DNA of 64,000 nucleotides from DASQMT01 sp963839615 (GCA_963839615.1 CAWIVY010000001.1:372001-436000); one strand, 5' to 3'. Positions 17,750-26,539 are shown, counted from the stretch's first letter. Translations and numbers: made by a program. Notes: generated by a model not told the origin, from the letters alone.

Positions 17750-19174
17750 TTAGGCGGGCTGGATGTTCTTGTTGTGGTGGAAGGCGTTCTCGGGGTCGTA
17801 CTTGGCCTTGACCTCGGCGAGTCGCCGGTAGATCTGATCGCCGTAGGCCTCTCGAACCCGGCTGGAGTCGTCGTCGGAATCAAGGAAGTTGACGTAGACG
17901 CTTCCAGCGCGGTGCGGTTGGAGGGCTTGGAGGAACCGCCGCGCCCAAGCGGTCTCGGCCGCAGCGTGCTCGCCGGACTCGTCAGGGAGCCACACGGCGT
18001 CGATGATGATGTTGTGGGCCACGTCGCGACCGGCGTAGGCGGTGGCGTCGTGGGGGACTCGGGCGACGGCGCCACCCATGTGGAACATGGCCGCGTACGA
18101 CCGGGGCGAGCTGGCGGCGTAGGCGTGCTCGGCGATGACGGCGATGGCGTCGTCGGAGAGGCCGGCGAGGTTCGTCGCCTTCCAGTAGTAGTGCCACCCG
18201 TGGAGGACGGTGTCGTCGAGGCCGCCCTGGAAGGCGACGTACGGCGAGGGTGCGAGCAGGTCAACGAGCGGCGTCCCGAACCGGCGCAGCGCCCGCACCG
18301 CACGCTCGCCGTCTTCGACGGCGCCGGCGTAGCAGCAGGCGACGGCGATGGCCGGCCGCCAGTGCAGGTGCTCGGGGATGACCGGCAGTGGGGGGACGGT
18401 GCCGAGCCTGACGACGCTGCCGAGCTCGTCGGGCGCTACGGCGGCGAAGTCGCGGTAGAAGCGCAGCACGTCGGTGGTGTCGTCGGCCGCCCAGAAGACG
18501 GGCCCGGCCATCACGGTCGGGCCGACGGGGTGCAGGGCGAACCGGAACGAGGTGACGACGCCGAAGTTGCCGCCGCCGCCTCGCAGCGCCCAGAACAGAT
18601 CGGGGTGTTCGTCGGCGGACGCCCGGACGATGCTGCCCTCGGCGGTGACCACCTCGGCGGCAAGCAGGTTGTCGACGGTGAGCCCGTGTTTGCGCATGAG
18701 GAAGCCGATGCCACCGCCGAGGGTGAGTCCGGCGACGCCGGTGTGGCCCACGATGCCGCCAGTGGTGGCCAGACCGTGGGCCTGCGTCTCGTGGTCGACG
18801 TCGCCCCACAGAGCACCACCTTGCACCCAGGCCGTGCGACCGGCGGGGTCGACCCACACGGCCCGCATCGCCGAGAGGTCGATGACGACCCCGTCGTCGC
18901 ACACCGCGGTGCCGGCCACGTTGTGGCCCCCGCCCCGCACGGCGATCTCCAGGTCGTGGTCGCGCGCGAAGCGCACCGCCGCGACGGCATCGGCCACGCC
19001 CGCGCAGCGAGCGATGCAGGCCGGATGGCGGTCAATCGCGCCATTCCAGATCCTGCGGGCAGTGTCGTAGCCGGGGCTTGTCGGCAACAGCAGCTCTCCG
19101 CGGAACGATCCGCCGAGCTCCTCGAACGCGATCGCCTCCAGGCGCGGTGACTGTGGTGTCTGGATTGCGGTCAT
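17750..19174 (-). CDS. FAD-linked oxidoreductase, BBE type (island copy)
   Basis: 474-residue flavoprotein of the berberine-bridge-enzyme/6-hydroxynicotine-oxidase group. The PCMH FAD-binding domain (about 40-210) has the RGGGHN histidine for 8-alpha flavin linkage, and GGIVGHTGVAGLTLGGG where bicovalent enzymes have a Cys, so at most one covalent link is expected. The BBE C-terminal motif reads KYDPENAFHHNKNI. It oxidises an unknown alcohol or sugar-like substrate. ATG 19174 was preferred over 19207 because GGGAGGGACGAG precedes it. Divergent from an HxlR regulator, with a perfect palindrome between them. Confidence 0.88.
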   Translation of the reverse strand: MTAIQTPQSPRLEAIAFEELGGSFRGELLLPTSPGYDTARRIWNGAIDRHPACIARCAGVADAVAAVRFARDHDLEIAVRGGGHNVAGTAVCDDGVVIDLSAMRAVWVDPAGRTAWVQGGALWGDVDHETQAHGLATTGGIVGHTGVAGLTLGGGIGFLMRKHGLTVDNLLAAEVVTAEGSIVRASADEHPDLFWALRGGGGNFGVVTSFRFALHPVGPTVMAGPVFWAADDTTDVLRFYRDFAAVAPDELGSVVRLGTVPPLPVIPEHLHWRPAIAVACCYAGAVEDGERAVRALRRFGTPLVDLLAPSPYVAFQGGLDDTVLHGWHYYWKATNLAGLSDDAIAVIAEHAYAASSPRSYAAMFHMGGAVARVPHDATAYAGRDVAHNIIIDAVWLPDESGEHAAAETAWARRFLQALQPHRAGSVYVNFLDSDDDSSRVREAYGDQIYRRLAEVKAKYDPENAFHHNKNIQPA

Positions 19175-19241
19175 CTCGTCCCTCCCACCTGTGCTCGATG
19201 CGAGCAACGTAGGCTCGCCGGCCTGCGCTGGCTAGTTCTGC

Positions 19242-19261
19242 TTTCGAACCAACCGGTTCGA
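19242..19261 (+). promoter_or_regulatory. Palindromic operator candidate
   Basis: TTCGAACC-AACC-GGTTCGAA: two 8-bp arms, perfectly complementary, with a 4-bp spacer. It lies in the 141-bp region between the divergent flavoenzyme and HxlR genes. HxlR-type regulators bind such dyads, so autoregulation and control of the flavoenzyme is the natural inference. Confidence 0.6.
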
Positions 19262-19315
19262 ATATCAGACCTATTGGCCGGACCCGCGCCGACCCGCGGT
19301 TAGCATGGTGGCGCG

Positions 19316-20050
19316 ATGCGCAGCTACGCGCAGTACTGCCCGGTCGCCCACGCCACCGAGATCCTCGGCGACCGTTGGACACTTCTGATCGTGCGAGAGA
19401 TGCTCGGCGGCGCGAGCGGCTTCAACGAGCTCCAACGCGGCCTCCCAGGGATCTCGCGCTCGGTCCTGACCGACCGCATGCGCGCACTCGAGCGGGCCGA
19501 GGTCATCGAGCGCAGGACGGGCCCCAAAGGGCGCACCCTGGAATATCGCCTCACGCCCGGCGGCCGTGACCTCGAGCCGGTCGTGCAGGCGATCGGCGAG
19601 TGGGGGGCGACCTGGTCGTTCACCGAGCCGCGCGCCGAGGAACTCGATCCCTCCCTGTTGATCGTCTGGATGGCCCGCCACGTCGATCGCCAGCGGCTCC
19701 CACCCAAACGAACCGTGGTTCAGTTCGACTTTCGCGACCCCAAGCGGCGTTACTGGATGGTCCTCGAGCCCTCGGAGATCTCGGTCTGCCTCCAGCATCC
19801 CGGCTTCGACGTCGACCTCGAGGTCAGCGTCGACACGAGCACGCTCTACCGCGTGTACTTGGGACGGGCCGAGCTGGGCGGCGCGATTCGAGCCGCCCAG
19901 CTGACGATGAGCGGCCCGCGGACGCTGCAACGCGGATTCGGCCACTGGTTCGCCTGGAGCGCGTTCGCCCCAGCCAGTCGCTCAGCGCAGGAGCGCCGCA
20001 CAGCCGCCTCACGCCTTGCCAACCCTCATCGCGTACTGATCGCCGAATGA
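19316..20050 (+). CDS. HxlR-family regulator with C-terminal extension
   Basis: 244 residues. The N-terminal winged helix (about 1-100) is typical HxlR: YCPVAHATEILGDRWTLLIVRE, then GFNELQRGLPGISRSVLTDRM, the wing RLTPGGRDL, and a Cys at position 8. The extra C-terminal 120 residues are consistent with an SCP2-like sterol-carrier fold found on some HxlR proteins, but I am unsure of that. It is divergent from the BBE flavoenzyme and probably regulates it through the palindrome at 19242-19261. Confidence 0.82.
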   Translation: MRSYAQYCPVAHATEILGDRWTLLIVREMLGGASGFNELQRGLPGISRSVLTDRMRALERAEVIERRTGPKGRTLEYRLTPGGRDLEPVVQAIGEWGATWSFTEPRAEELDPSLLIVWMARHVDRQRLPPKRTVVQFDFRDPKRRYWMVLEPSEISVCLQHPGFDVDLEVSVDTSTLYRVYLGRAELGGAIRAAQLTMSGPRTLQRGFGHWFAWSAFAPASRSAQERRTAASRLANPHRVLIAE

Positions 20051-20153
20051 CGGCGCTTCGGGCACTGCACCACAATGGCCGTGACCGCCACGCCCGCATC
20101 CGCGCGCAGGCAGGCATCGTCGGCTGACCGCCGTTTGCTTCTGCTCGGGACGA

Positions 20154-20249
20154 GGTCCAAGCGCCACGTCCCGCGGCCGCCTGATGCTCGCATCCGCCGG
20201 ACAGAGCAGGCGTGACGTCAGCGTCGGCCGAGACGACTGTCACTCGTCC
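20154..20249 (-). repeat. Right copy of a ~96-bp inverted repeat
   Basis: Partner of 17386-17481 in opposite orientation. Together they bracket 2.7 kb with the flavoenzyme and HxlR genes and nothing else. The remaining gap 20051-20433 holds no gene, only this repeat and the ribosome site of the next gene. Confidence 0.65.
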
Positions 20250-20433
20250 CGAGCGAGCGTCCTCGGTGTGCGCACTCGGACGCTCGCTCCCGCACATAAG
20301 GCGCGTGAGGCGTCTCGCGCGGGCCGGAGCTCGATCCTGTACCGATGAGTTGAATGCCCTCACACGGTCTCTTAGCCGAAGGGGGCCTACTACAACTGAA
20401 GGGGCCCCAGCTACGACGACACAGGAGACACCC

Positions 20434-20844
20434 ATGAATTGGACGCTCGAAGTGGTGTGGGTCCCCGTCTCGGATGTGGACCGTGCGAAGGGGTTCTATG
20501 CGGAGCAGCTCGGGTTCAACGTGGACCACGACACCCAGGTGAGCGAGGGGAATCGGATCGTTCAGCTCACCCCTCCCGGGTCTGGCTGTTCGATCGTCAT
20601 CGGTGAGGGGACGATCGTTCCGGACATGCTGCCGGGCTCCCTCAAGGGCTTGCAGCTGGTCGTTCCCGACATTCACGCGGCACGCGCTCAGCTCGGCGAG
20701 CGAGGGGTGGAGGTCGGTGAGATCCAGGTCATGGGCGAGAGCCCCACACCTCAGCCCGACCCACTCGACAATGTCGGGTTCGTCTTCTTCAGCGATCCGG
20801 ACGGCAACGGGTGGGCCGTGCAGCAGATATCTGCCCGAGGCTAG
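20434..20844 (+). CDS. VOC-family (glyoxalase-like) protein
   Basis: 136 residues, one vicinal-oxygen-chelate domain. It starts LEVVWVPVSDVDRAKGFYAE (N-terminal beta-alpha-beta unit) and ends FVFFSDPDGNGWAVQQI, the typical C-terminal metal or substrate strand. Family members include antibiotic-binding proteins, dioxygenases and glyoxalases; the particular role is not determinable. AGGAGA at 20423-20428 positions the ATG at 20434. Confidence 0.85.
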   Translation: MNWTLEVVWVPVSDVDRAKGFYAEQLGFNVDHDTQVSEGNRIVQLTPPGSGCSIVIGEGTIVPDMLPGSLKGLQLVVPDIHAARAQLGERGVEVGEIQVMGESPTPQPDPLDNVGFVFFSDPDGNGWAVQQISARG

Positions 20845-21300
20845 TCTCAGCCCGCGGCGCCGCGCGGTAGCTCTCGGGCTTGCCGCTTCTGCTGTCGCCA
20901 GGTTGCGAGCGCGTCCGTGGTCGGCGCGCGCACGCCTGCGAAGGACGACGACCAGGAGCGCAGGGGGAGACTCCTGCTTCTTGGCAAAGGAGCAGTCCTG
21001 GCGCACCACTTGGCGCGCCCGCTCGCTGCTGAGTCGGACGAGCAGGAGCAGGGCGGCGGGCGCTGTCGAGATGTATGGAAGGGGGCTGTGGCGGCTTGGC
21101 TGCTCCTCTTCCCAGAGAGCGGCGACCTGGCATCTGCCTCCTCGCTGATGCGCTATGGGATCTTCGAGAGCCCGAGGTTTCCTGCGTGGCGCAGCCGGGC
21201 GAGAGAGCGAGGAGCGCGGCCCGCATCTGACTCAGCGAGACGGCTGGATGGTTCGCGGAGCAGGGGCAGGGAACCCAGCCTCGAGCAGCTTTGGCCTAGG
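20845..21300. other. Gap without a recognisable gene
   Basis: About 460 bp after the VOC gene. Short frames exist on both strands, but none has a recognisable domain or a convincing ribosome site. It ends at the MITE-like repeat at 21301. Confidence 0.5.
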
Positions 21301-21360
21301 ACGCCGGTGTGTGCATCGGCGATTTCGGTCGCGCCTCCGCCGCCGACTTATGCGACAGCC
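21301..21360 (+). repeat. MITE-like repeat, copy 1 (right part)
   Basis: 21301-21343 is a 43-bp segment identical to 25256-25298. It ends in ACTTATGCGACAGCC (21346-21360), the reverse complement of 25171-25185. Read together, the two copies describe a ~145-bp element with 15-bp terminal inverted repeats; this copy lacks the left part. Confidence 0.6.
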
Positions 21361-21489
21361 ACGCCTGAAGGCGGGAGCGCCTGGCGACATGAGTAGGACC
21401 CCGCTTTGCGCGACGGATGAAAGTCAAGTCGTGTGGATCGGATCGGGCTCCTGTGGGAGAGTGCCGTTCGGGTGCGGGTGACTGACGAG

Positions 21490-22761
21490 CTAAAGCGCAG
21501 ATCGCTGGGGCTTGGAGGTCTGCCGCGCTGCTGTGCCGCTTGACGGCCTTTGAGATGCGCGCCCCGGTGTCGCGCCCGCACCCGCTTTGTTGGCCTGCCA
21601 GTCGGCGACGGTGCGTTCGTAGGCGCGCTGGGCCTGCAGCGCGAGGTCGCGTTCGGCCTGGCGCATCGCCTTGTTGGTCGACCAGACGTCGCGGCCGCCT
21701 CGGCGGCGCGGGGCGCCGGCGGTGAGCTCGAGGCGGCGCAGCTTCTTGGTGGTCAGCGAGGGCTGCGCGAACGCGTAGTCCTCGCCGCGCGTGAGCAGAC
21801 ACCAGAACAGGCAACCGAGCTTCCGCGCCGCGGCGACGATCGCGATCGAGTGGCCGCGCTTGGCCTTGACGCGCGCGTAGAAGGCGGCGATCGGGCCGGG
21901 CTGGCGGACGGTCGACCAGCACGCCTCGACGAGCGCGTGACGCGCGCTGCCCGAGCCCTGCTTGGAGATGTGGCCATGGTTCGCGGGCGCGGCGCCGGAC
22001 TGACGGACCCGTGCGTCCAGGCCGAGATAGGCGGTCAGCTTGCGCCGGTCGGCGAAGCGGCGGATGTCGCCGATGGCGGCCATGAACGTCGCGGCGACGA
22101 TGACGTTGACGCCGGGGACCGTCATCAGCCGCTTGATCTCCGGCCACGACAGCGCCTCGGCGGCGATGAGCTGGTCGACCGCGGCGATCTCTGCGTCGAG
22201 GAAGTCGACCTGGCGCAGGCCGGCGTCGACGGTCTCGCGCTCGCAGACCGCCAGCTGCTGCTCGCTCAGCCAGACCCGGCCTTTGACGCCGAACAGGTCC
22301 GAGGCGGGCGGCCGGTCTTTGAGGCAGCGCATCAACACCGCGTGGATCTCGTTCTTGACGCGCGAGCGCGCGCGGACGAGCTGCGCGCGGCGCGCCAGCC
22401 GGCGGCGCATCGTCCGGACACGCTCGTCGGGCGTCCACACGCCGTCGAGCTCGCCCGCCCACAGCAGCTTGGCCAACGTCCTGGCGTCGAGGCGATCGGT
22501 CTTCGCGCGAGCCTGGCGGATGCCGGTGTCGTTGCGCGAGACGACGATCACCCGCGCGACGTGGGGCTCGAGGATCCCGGCGATCGCCCACGCGTTGCCG
22601 GTCACCTCCAGCGCGACCCAGTCGCTGCGATCGAGGCTCTGCGCGAACAGCTCCAGCGCCTCGGGTCGCGTCTTGATCCGGCCCGCTGACCGCAGCCGGC
22701 CCTCGGCAACGATCGCCACCTCGCAGAAGTCGCGGTGGATATCCAGCGCTACCGCTCTCAC
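21490..22761 (-). CDS. IS110-family transposase
   Basis: 423-residue DEDD transposase. The N-terminal RuvC-like domain has ALDIHRD, WVALEVTGN and KTDRLDARTLAKLL, which supply the acidic residues. The C-terminal Transposase_20 domain has VPGVNVIVAATFMAAIGD and the serine-containing SKQGSGSARHALVEA. I chose the GTG at 22761, preceded by GAGGAGG with 5 bp spacing, over a longer frame from 22839. The gene looks intact. IS110 elements lack terminal inverted repeats and insert under guide-RNA (bridge RNA) control from the flanking non-coding end, so the ends cannot be fixed from this copy alone. Confidence 0.92.
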   Translation of the reverse strand: MRAVALDIHRDFCEVAIVAEGRLRSAGRIKTRPEALELFAQSLDRSDWVALEVTGNAWAIAGILEPHVARVIVVSRNDTGIRQARAKTDRLDARTLAKLLWAGELDGVWTPDERVRTMRRRLARRAQLVRARSRVKNEIHAVLMRCLKDRPPASDLFGVKGRVWLSEQQLAVCERETVDAGLRQVDFLDAEIAAVDQLIAAEALSWPEIKRLMTVPGVNVIVAATFMAAIGDIRRFADRRKLTAYLGLDARVRQSGAAPANHGHISKQGSGSARHALVEACWSTVRQPGPIAAFYARVKAKRGHSIAIVAAARKLGCLFWCLLTRGEDYAFAQPSLTTKKLRRLELTAGAPRRRGGRDVWSTNKAMRQAERDLALQAQRAYERTVADWQANKAGAGATPGRASQRPSSGTAARQTSKPQRSAL

Positions 22762-23403
22762 TCGGTCCTCCTCGCTCTCGACGACGACGGGGAGAATCGG
22801 TGGGCAAACGACATCGACGGATCCGCGCTCGCAGCGCAACCGGGCAAGTCGCAGGGGCGGCCACTGAAAAGCCCGGGCTCAAAGCCCATCGCGCAAAACG
22901 GCCTGCCCAGCCTGCGTCCTCCCGAAAGCCCCTGTCCCAGTCGGCCGAACCCACGTCGGCGACCGGATGACACCGGAGCCTTCAAAGAGCAGTTTCATGC
23001 CGCGAAAACGCGCCGCGCCAGCCCTGTTTCAAGCAGCGCTACCACTGCTGCGCTTACCGGAACGCCAAGCGCTGCGATGCCGTCGCACTGGGCGCGGCCG
23101 GCTCCCACCTGCGACCACACGGTTCCGGACCGGGTGCAACGCACCGTCGGAGCTCCTCTGCCGCGTACCGGAGCTTTGGCTAGGCCACATAGCGCGCTGG
23201 ACGACACCGAATCCCGGCGATCTTGTTGAGCTCCGCCGGCGCCCGCGGGCTTCTGCGTCCGTGAGCGCCCCGGTCAGCGGCCGGGCGCGTTTGCGGAGGC
23301 CACGCTCCAACGGACGACGGACCAGCGCGTCGACCATCGCAAGCGGCGGAGCTTGATGTAGCTCGCGACGGAACCGGCGCCGCGCCTGGATGCCGGCCTG
23401 CGT
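22762..23403. other. Non-coding stretch upstream of the IS110 gene
   Basis: 640 bp. The first one or two hundred bases should include the IS110 left end and possibly its bridge RNA; I cannot delimit these. The remainder has only short frames without recognisable content. Confidence 0.4.
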
Positions 23404-23722
23404 CAGATCTGGACTTCGAGTGCTCGATGCGTACCTCGTAGTCGGCCAAGCCCAGGCGGATGCGGCTCTAGGTCGTTCCGAGCGGCACGCCGACGTAGCG
23501 CGACCGTTCGGTCGTCAGCCCGCCCCTATAGAACAGGACGAGAGCCTCGCGCTGATCGATTGGCAAGTCGTGCAGGGCTCGGCGGAGCGCACTGGCCTCC
23601 TCCTGTTGCTCGAGCACCGAGGCCGGGTGTTGTTTGACCCGCGCTCCAGAGGTCTGTCGTTCGACCGGTTCCGCCCACAACAGGCGACGACGGGCGCTGG
23701 CGCCAGAGTTCGATTGCACGGC
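23404..23722 (-). pseudogene. Sigma-70 (ECF-type) C-terminal remnant
   Basis: The minus strand reads SVLEQQEEASALRRALHDLP, then IDQREALVLFYRGGLTTE and VGVPLGTT: the region 4 helix-turn-helix of an RNA polymerase sigma factor. A TAG at about 23468 replaces the lysine codon expected before SRIRLGLA, after which the frame goes on for about 20 residues. Region 2 is missing: upstream sequence runs straight into the 3' end of the phosphatase gene. It is therefore a truncated, nonsense-carrying remnant. Confidence 0.7.
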
Positions 23723-23739
23723 CGCGCGCGCGAGCTCGA

Positions 23740-24999
23740 TCAGCTGCGCTGCGGCTCAACGCGACGGATAGCGATGATCGCGATGTCGTCGTCCGGCCTC
23801 CGCCCGCCGATCAGCTCATGGAGCACCCGCCGGCAGACCTCGCCGGGCACGTCCGCGCGCACCACTGTGCGCAACCGCTCGAAGCCTAGATCGATTGACT
23901 CGCCGCGCCGTTCGATGAGGCCGTCGGTGTAGAGCACCATGACCGCTCCCCTGGGCAGTGATGCGGTCGCATCGGATCGCTTCGCGCCCGCTATCGCACC
24001 AAACGGCGGGCCGATCGGCAGCTCGAGCAGCCGTGGTGCGGCGCCGGGCGCCGCGATCAGGGGCGGAGGATGGCCCGCAGTGGCGATCTGCCATTCGTCG
24101 TACGGCGGCAGGCTGGTCGCGCAGACGGCAGTGACCATGCTTCCGATTTCGAAGTGCTGGACCTTGTGGTCGGTCAGTTCGAGGACGGTCGCCGGCGAGC
24201 CGCCGAGGAGCGCGTAGGCGCGGAGCGCGCTGCGGACCCGTCCCATCACGACAGCCGCGCTCAGGCCGTGACCGGCGACGTCTCCGACAACCATCCAGAG
24301 CCTGCCCGAGGGCACGCTGAAGAAGTCGTACCAGTCACCTCCCACCGTGCGGTCATCCGGCGTGATGTAGCGAGCGGCCAGCTCGAGCCCGTCGTAGTTC
24401 GGCAGCCTTTCGGGCAGCAGGCTGCGCTCCAGCAGCCCCGCGGCCGCCTGCTCGAGCGCGAGCTGCCGTGTCTGCGTGGCGCCCGCGACGCGCTCGGCGA
24501 CGACCTCGAGCAGCTCGGTATCGTGCGCAGTGAAGGGCTCGTCGCGCAGCCGCCCGACGTGCAGGACGCCGACCGCGGCTTCGCCGCCCAGCAGCGGCAC
24601 GCCGAGCATCGCGCGGATGCCCTTCTCCCAGAGGATCGGGTTTGTGACGGTCGTAGAATCGATGCGCTCCAGTGCGACGGGGCGCTTGCTGGCGGCGACG
24701 CGGCCGGCGAAGCCCCGGCCGAGCGGTACGTGCACGGCCTGATGGACCTCCTCCTCGAGCCCACACGCCGCCGTGGCCACCAGCTCGCCGGAGCCCTCGT
24801 CGAGGAGCAGGACGGCGGCGGTATCCGCGTCCACGATCGCGCGAACACGGCGCAGGAGCTCGTACAGGAACTCCTGCATGTCCAGTCGCCCAAGGGCCGT
24901 GTCCGTGACCGCCTCGAGTTCCCGCAGCCGCCCGAAACCGCCGCTGGCGCCGGCCTCCGAGACATCTCGCTCAATGCCAGGCACGGCGACGGTGACCAT
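23740..24999 (-). CDS. GAF domain and PP2C/SpoIIE-type serine phosphatase
   Basis: 419 residues. A GAF sensor domain (about 30-190) has LLLDEGSGELVATAA and GVLHVGRL. A SpoIIE/RsbU-type PP2C domain follows (about 205-415) with VGGDWYDFF, VVGDVAGHGLSAA and YTDGLIERR, which contain the metal-binding aspartates; DDDIAIIAIR closes the domain. Such phosphatases act on anti-anti-sigma factors in partner switching, and a sigma-factor remnant lies immediately downstream. ATG 24999 with GGAGG upstream was preferred to the longer frame starting at 25104. Confidence 0.85.
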   Translation of the reverse strand: MVTVAVPGIERDVSEAGASGGFGRLRELEAVTDTALGRLDMQEFLYELLRRVRAIVDADTAAVLLLDEGSGELVATAACGLEEEVHQAVHVPLGRGFAGRVAASKRPVALERIDSTTVTNPILWEKGIRAMLGVPLLGGEAAVGVLHVGRLRDEPFTAHDTELLEVVAERVAGATQTRQLALEQAAAGLLERSLLPERLPNYDGLELAARYITPDDRTVGGDWYDFFSVPSGRLWMVVGDVAGHGLSAAVVMGRVRSALRAYALLGGSPATVLELTDHKVQHFEIGSMVTAVCATSLPPYDEWQIATAGHPPPLIAAPGAAPRLLELPIGPPFGAIAGAKRSDATASLPRGAVMVLYTDGLIERRGESIDLGFERLRTVVRADVPGEVCRRVLHELIGGRRPDDDIAIIAIRRVEPQRS

Positions 25000-25170
25000 A
25001 GCGCACCGCCTCCATCGCCTACTAGACGTGGTGACCAGCGTTGCCGACTCAAGCGCCCGGGCGGAGCAGACCAACGCCCACGACCACCGCGACCAAGACA
25101 GCAAGCTCGATCACAAAGGACAGGTGTCGCGCGATAGCGACCGAGCGTCCCCAGTGCTGCTTTTGCCTGA

Positions 25171-25298
25171 GGCTGTCGCATAAGTGTCGGCGACGATTCG
25201 CAGGCGCGTTTCGCCGCGAGTGATTTGCCTCGATGACGTCTCGGAAGCTCTTAGAACGCCGGTGTGTGCATCGGCGATTTCGGTCGCGCCTCCGCCGC
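25171..25298 (+). repeat. MITE-like repeat, copy 2 (left part)
   Basis: Starts with GGCTGTCGCATAAGT (25171-25185), inverted partner of the end of copy 1. It finishes with the 43-bp block 25256-25298 that copy 1 also carries, and is cut off exactly where the IS21-like end TGTCAAGG begins. So the IS21-like sequence seems to have been joined to, or inserted into, this element. Confidence 0.6.
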
Positions 25299-25350
25299 TG
25301 TCAAGGCCGGTTGAAAGTTGACCCCGTGGCGCCGGTTGAAAATTGACCCC
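25299..25350 (+). repeat. IS21-family-like terminus without its genes
   Basis: Begins with TGT and carries two 20-bp repeats, 25306-25325 and 25331-25350, differing at one base (GCCGGTTGAAA-G/A-TTGACCCC). Multiple short terminal repeats containing TGAAAATTGACCCC are typical of IS21 ends bound by IstA. No istA or istB gene follows, and I see no second end in the window, so it is a solitary end. Confidence 0.6.
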
Positions 25351-25409
25351 CTGTGGCGCTGGCGGTGGGCGTCGCGGAGGCGAGCCCGTAGGGCGAGCCG
25401 GAGCGGCGT

Positions 25410-25634
25410 TCACCGCGTGCGAGCCGTCGTGGAGGGGTCCGGTGGCGTGTTGGCGCTCGAGTTGAGGCGTGTAATCGCCGTCTGCGGCCCTCGCCGGGGT
25501 GCCGCGGGTGAGCGGTCAGGCCGTTTCGGCGGTTCTGGCGGCCGGGGTCCACGCCAGCCGGCCGGGACTGGCCGCACCCGCCCGTTCACATCGATGTAGC
25601 CTCCCGGCGTCACCGAGCGCGGCCTCTCAGTCAT
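25410..25634 (-). CDS. Small proline/arginine-rich ORF, unassigned
   Basis: 74 residues from ATG 25634 (MTERPRSVTPGGYIDVNG...). The N-terminal part has plausible protein composition; the C-terminal half is proline- and arginine-rich. No family is recognised. A 20-bp perfect palindrome lies just upstream at 25637-25656. It could equally be a fortuitous frame in non-coding DNA next to the IS21-like end. Confidence 0.25.
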   Translation of the reverse strand: MTERPRSVTPGGYIDVNGRVRPVPAGWRGPRPPEPPKRPDRSPAAPRRGPQTAITRLNSSANTPPDPSTTARTR

Positions 25635-25636
25635 CA

Positions 25637-25656
25637 CCCCGCGCACGTGCGCGGGG
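25637..25656. repeat. 20-bp perfect palindrome
   Basis: CCCCGCGCAC/GTGCGCGGGG, with no spacer. It could be a regulator site for the small minus-strand ORF beside it or a cruciform-type remnant. The region 25657-26100 beyond it shows no gene I can name. Confidence 0.4.
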
Positions 25657-26110
25657 GCGTTCGCGGCTGAACGTGCCCGCGTGCGCCCGCGAGGGAGACC
25701 CCGAGAGCCCAAGCGAACGACCGTGCCGTCGAGATTTCGATGCTCGCTGTCAAGAACCGGGGCCACCGTTACGCCAGCCCCTTCAGCGAATGAGCGCCGC
25801 CGCCGCTGGCTTCTTCTCCGTCCGGCGGTGCGTGCTCTGCGGGGACCGACTCGAGCTTTGCTGTCGTCTGTCGGTCGCGCAGCTCGTCGAGCTGCGGCAG
25901 CTCGTCGAGCGGCTCTTGGGCTCGTCGACTCGGACGCGTAGGACGCGTAAGGCGTCACGCATGAGGGCTGCCGCGACGGCGTCGGCGTGGCCCTGGCTCA
26001 TGTGAGCAAGACGGCGGTCTGGGACATGCACATTCCCCTTCGTATCGCATGGTGACCAATGAGTGGAAGTCGGTGCGCTGCCGGCTCCTGCAGACCTGAC
26101 CCCGGGGCCG

Positions 26111-26350
26111 TCAGGCGGTGTCGCACGCGCCGTCGAGCTGGCAGGCACGACGCTCCAGGCGCTCGAGCTCGCCCCGGAAGTCCTGGACGGCCAGCACGAG
26201 CGGCCGGGGAACCGGAACCGTTCCGCGGGCGACGCGCATGACCTCCCGATCTTCCAGCGCTCGGAGCACCTCCCTCGTCCGGCGGATGCGGTGCTCGAGG
26301 CGGTCGCGTTCGAGGTCAACGGCGAGTGTGGGACCCATCGAGGAGAACAT
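26111..26350 (-). CDS. Small helical protein, unassigned
   Basis: 79 residues. Most of it is predicted helix with a charged heptad-like pattern (LERDRLEHRIRRTREVLRAL, then DFRGELERLERRACQL), so a coiled coil is likely. No domain is recognised. It is divergent from the Crp-like gene with about 190 bp between them, which would fit a small regulated partner, but coding status rests only on composition. Confidence 0.4.
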   Translation of the reverse strand: MFSSMGPTLAVDLERDRLEHRIRRTREVLRALEDREVMRVARGTVPVPRPLVLAVQDFRGELERLERRACQLDGACDTA

Positions 26351-26539
26351 AACGCCCGGTCGCGGCCGGAGGAGCCGAGGAGTCGGCCTTACAACTGGAC
26401 TAAATCGGCGGCCGTTGCGTTTCCTATCCGACCGATCGCGGCGCGGTCGGCTTTCCTACGATATCGTGTCCAGGAAGTGGGTTCCTCGCGGCGCTTGGAA
26501 CCGGCCCCAGCTGGCCCCGTCCCCCGACGGGGGACCACA

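Noticed and set aside
17750..19174. Bicovalent flavin attachment in the BBE enzymes
   Set aside because: Both copies have the histidine but neither has the cysteine in the GG..x..G loop (GGIVGHTG and GNVSHTG), so two covalent links are not supported.
25637..25656. CRISPR repeat (CCCCGCGCAC-type palindrome resembles type I-E actinobacterial repeats)
   Set aside because: It occurs once, with no second copy at spacer distance and no cas genes in the window.
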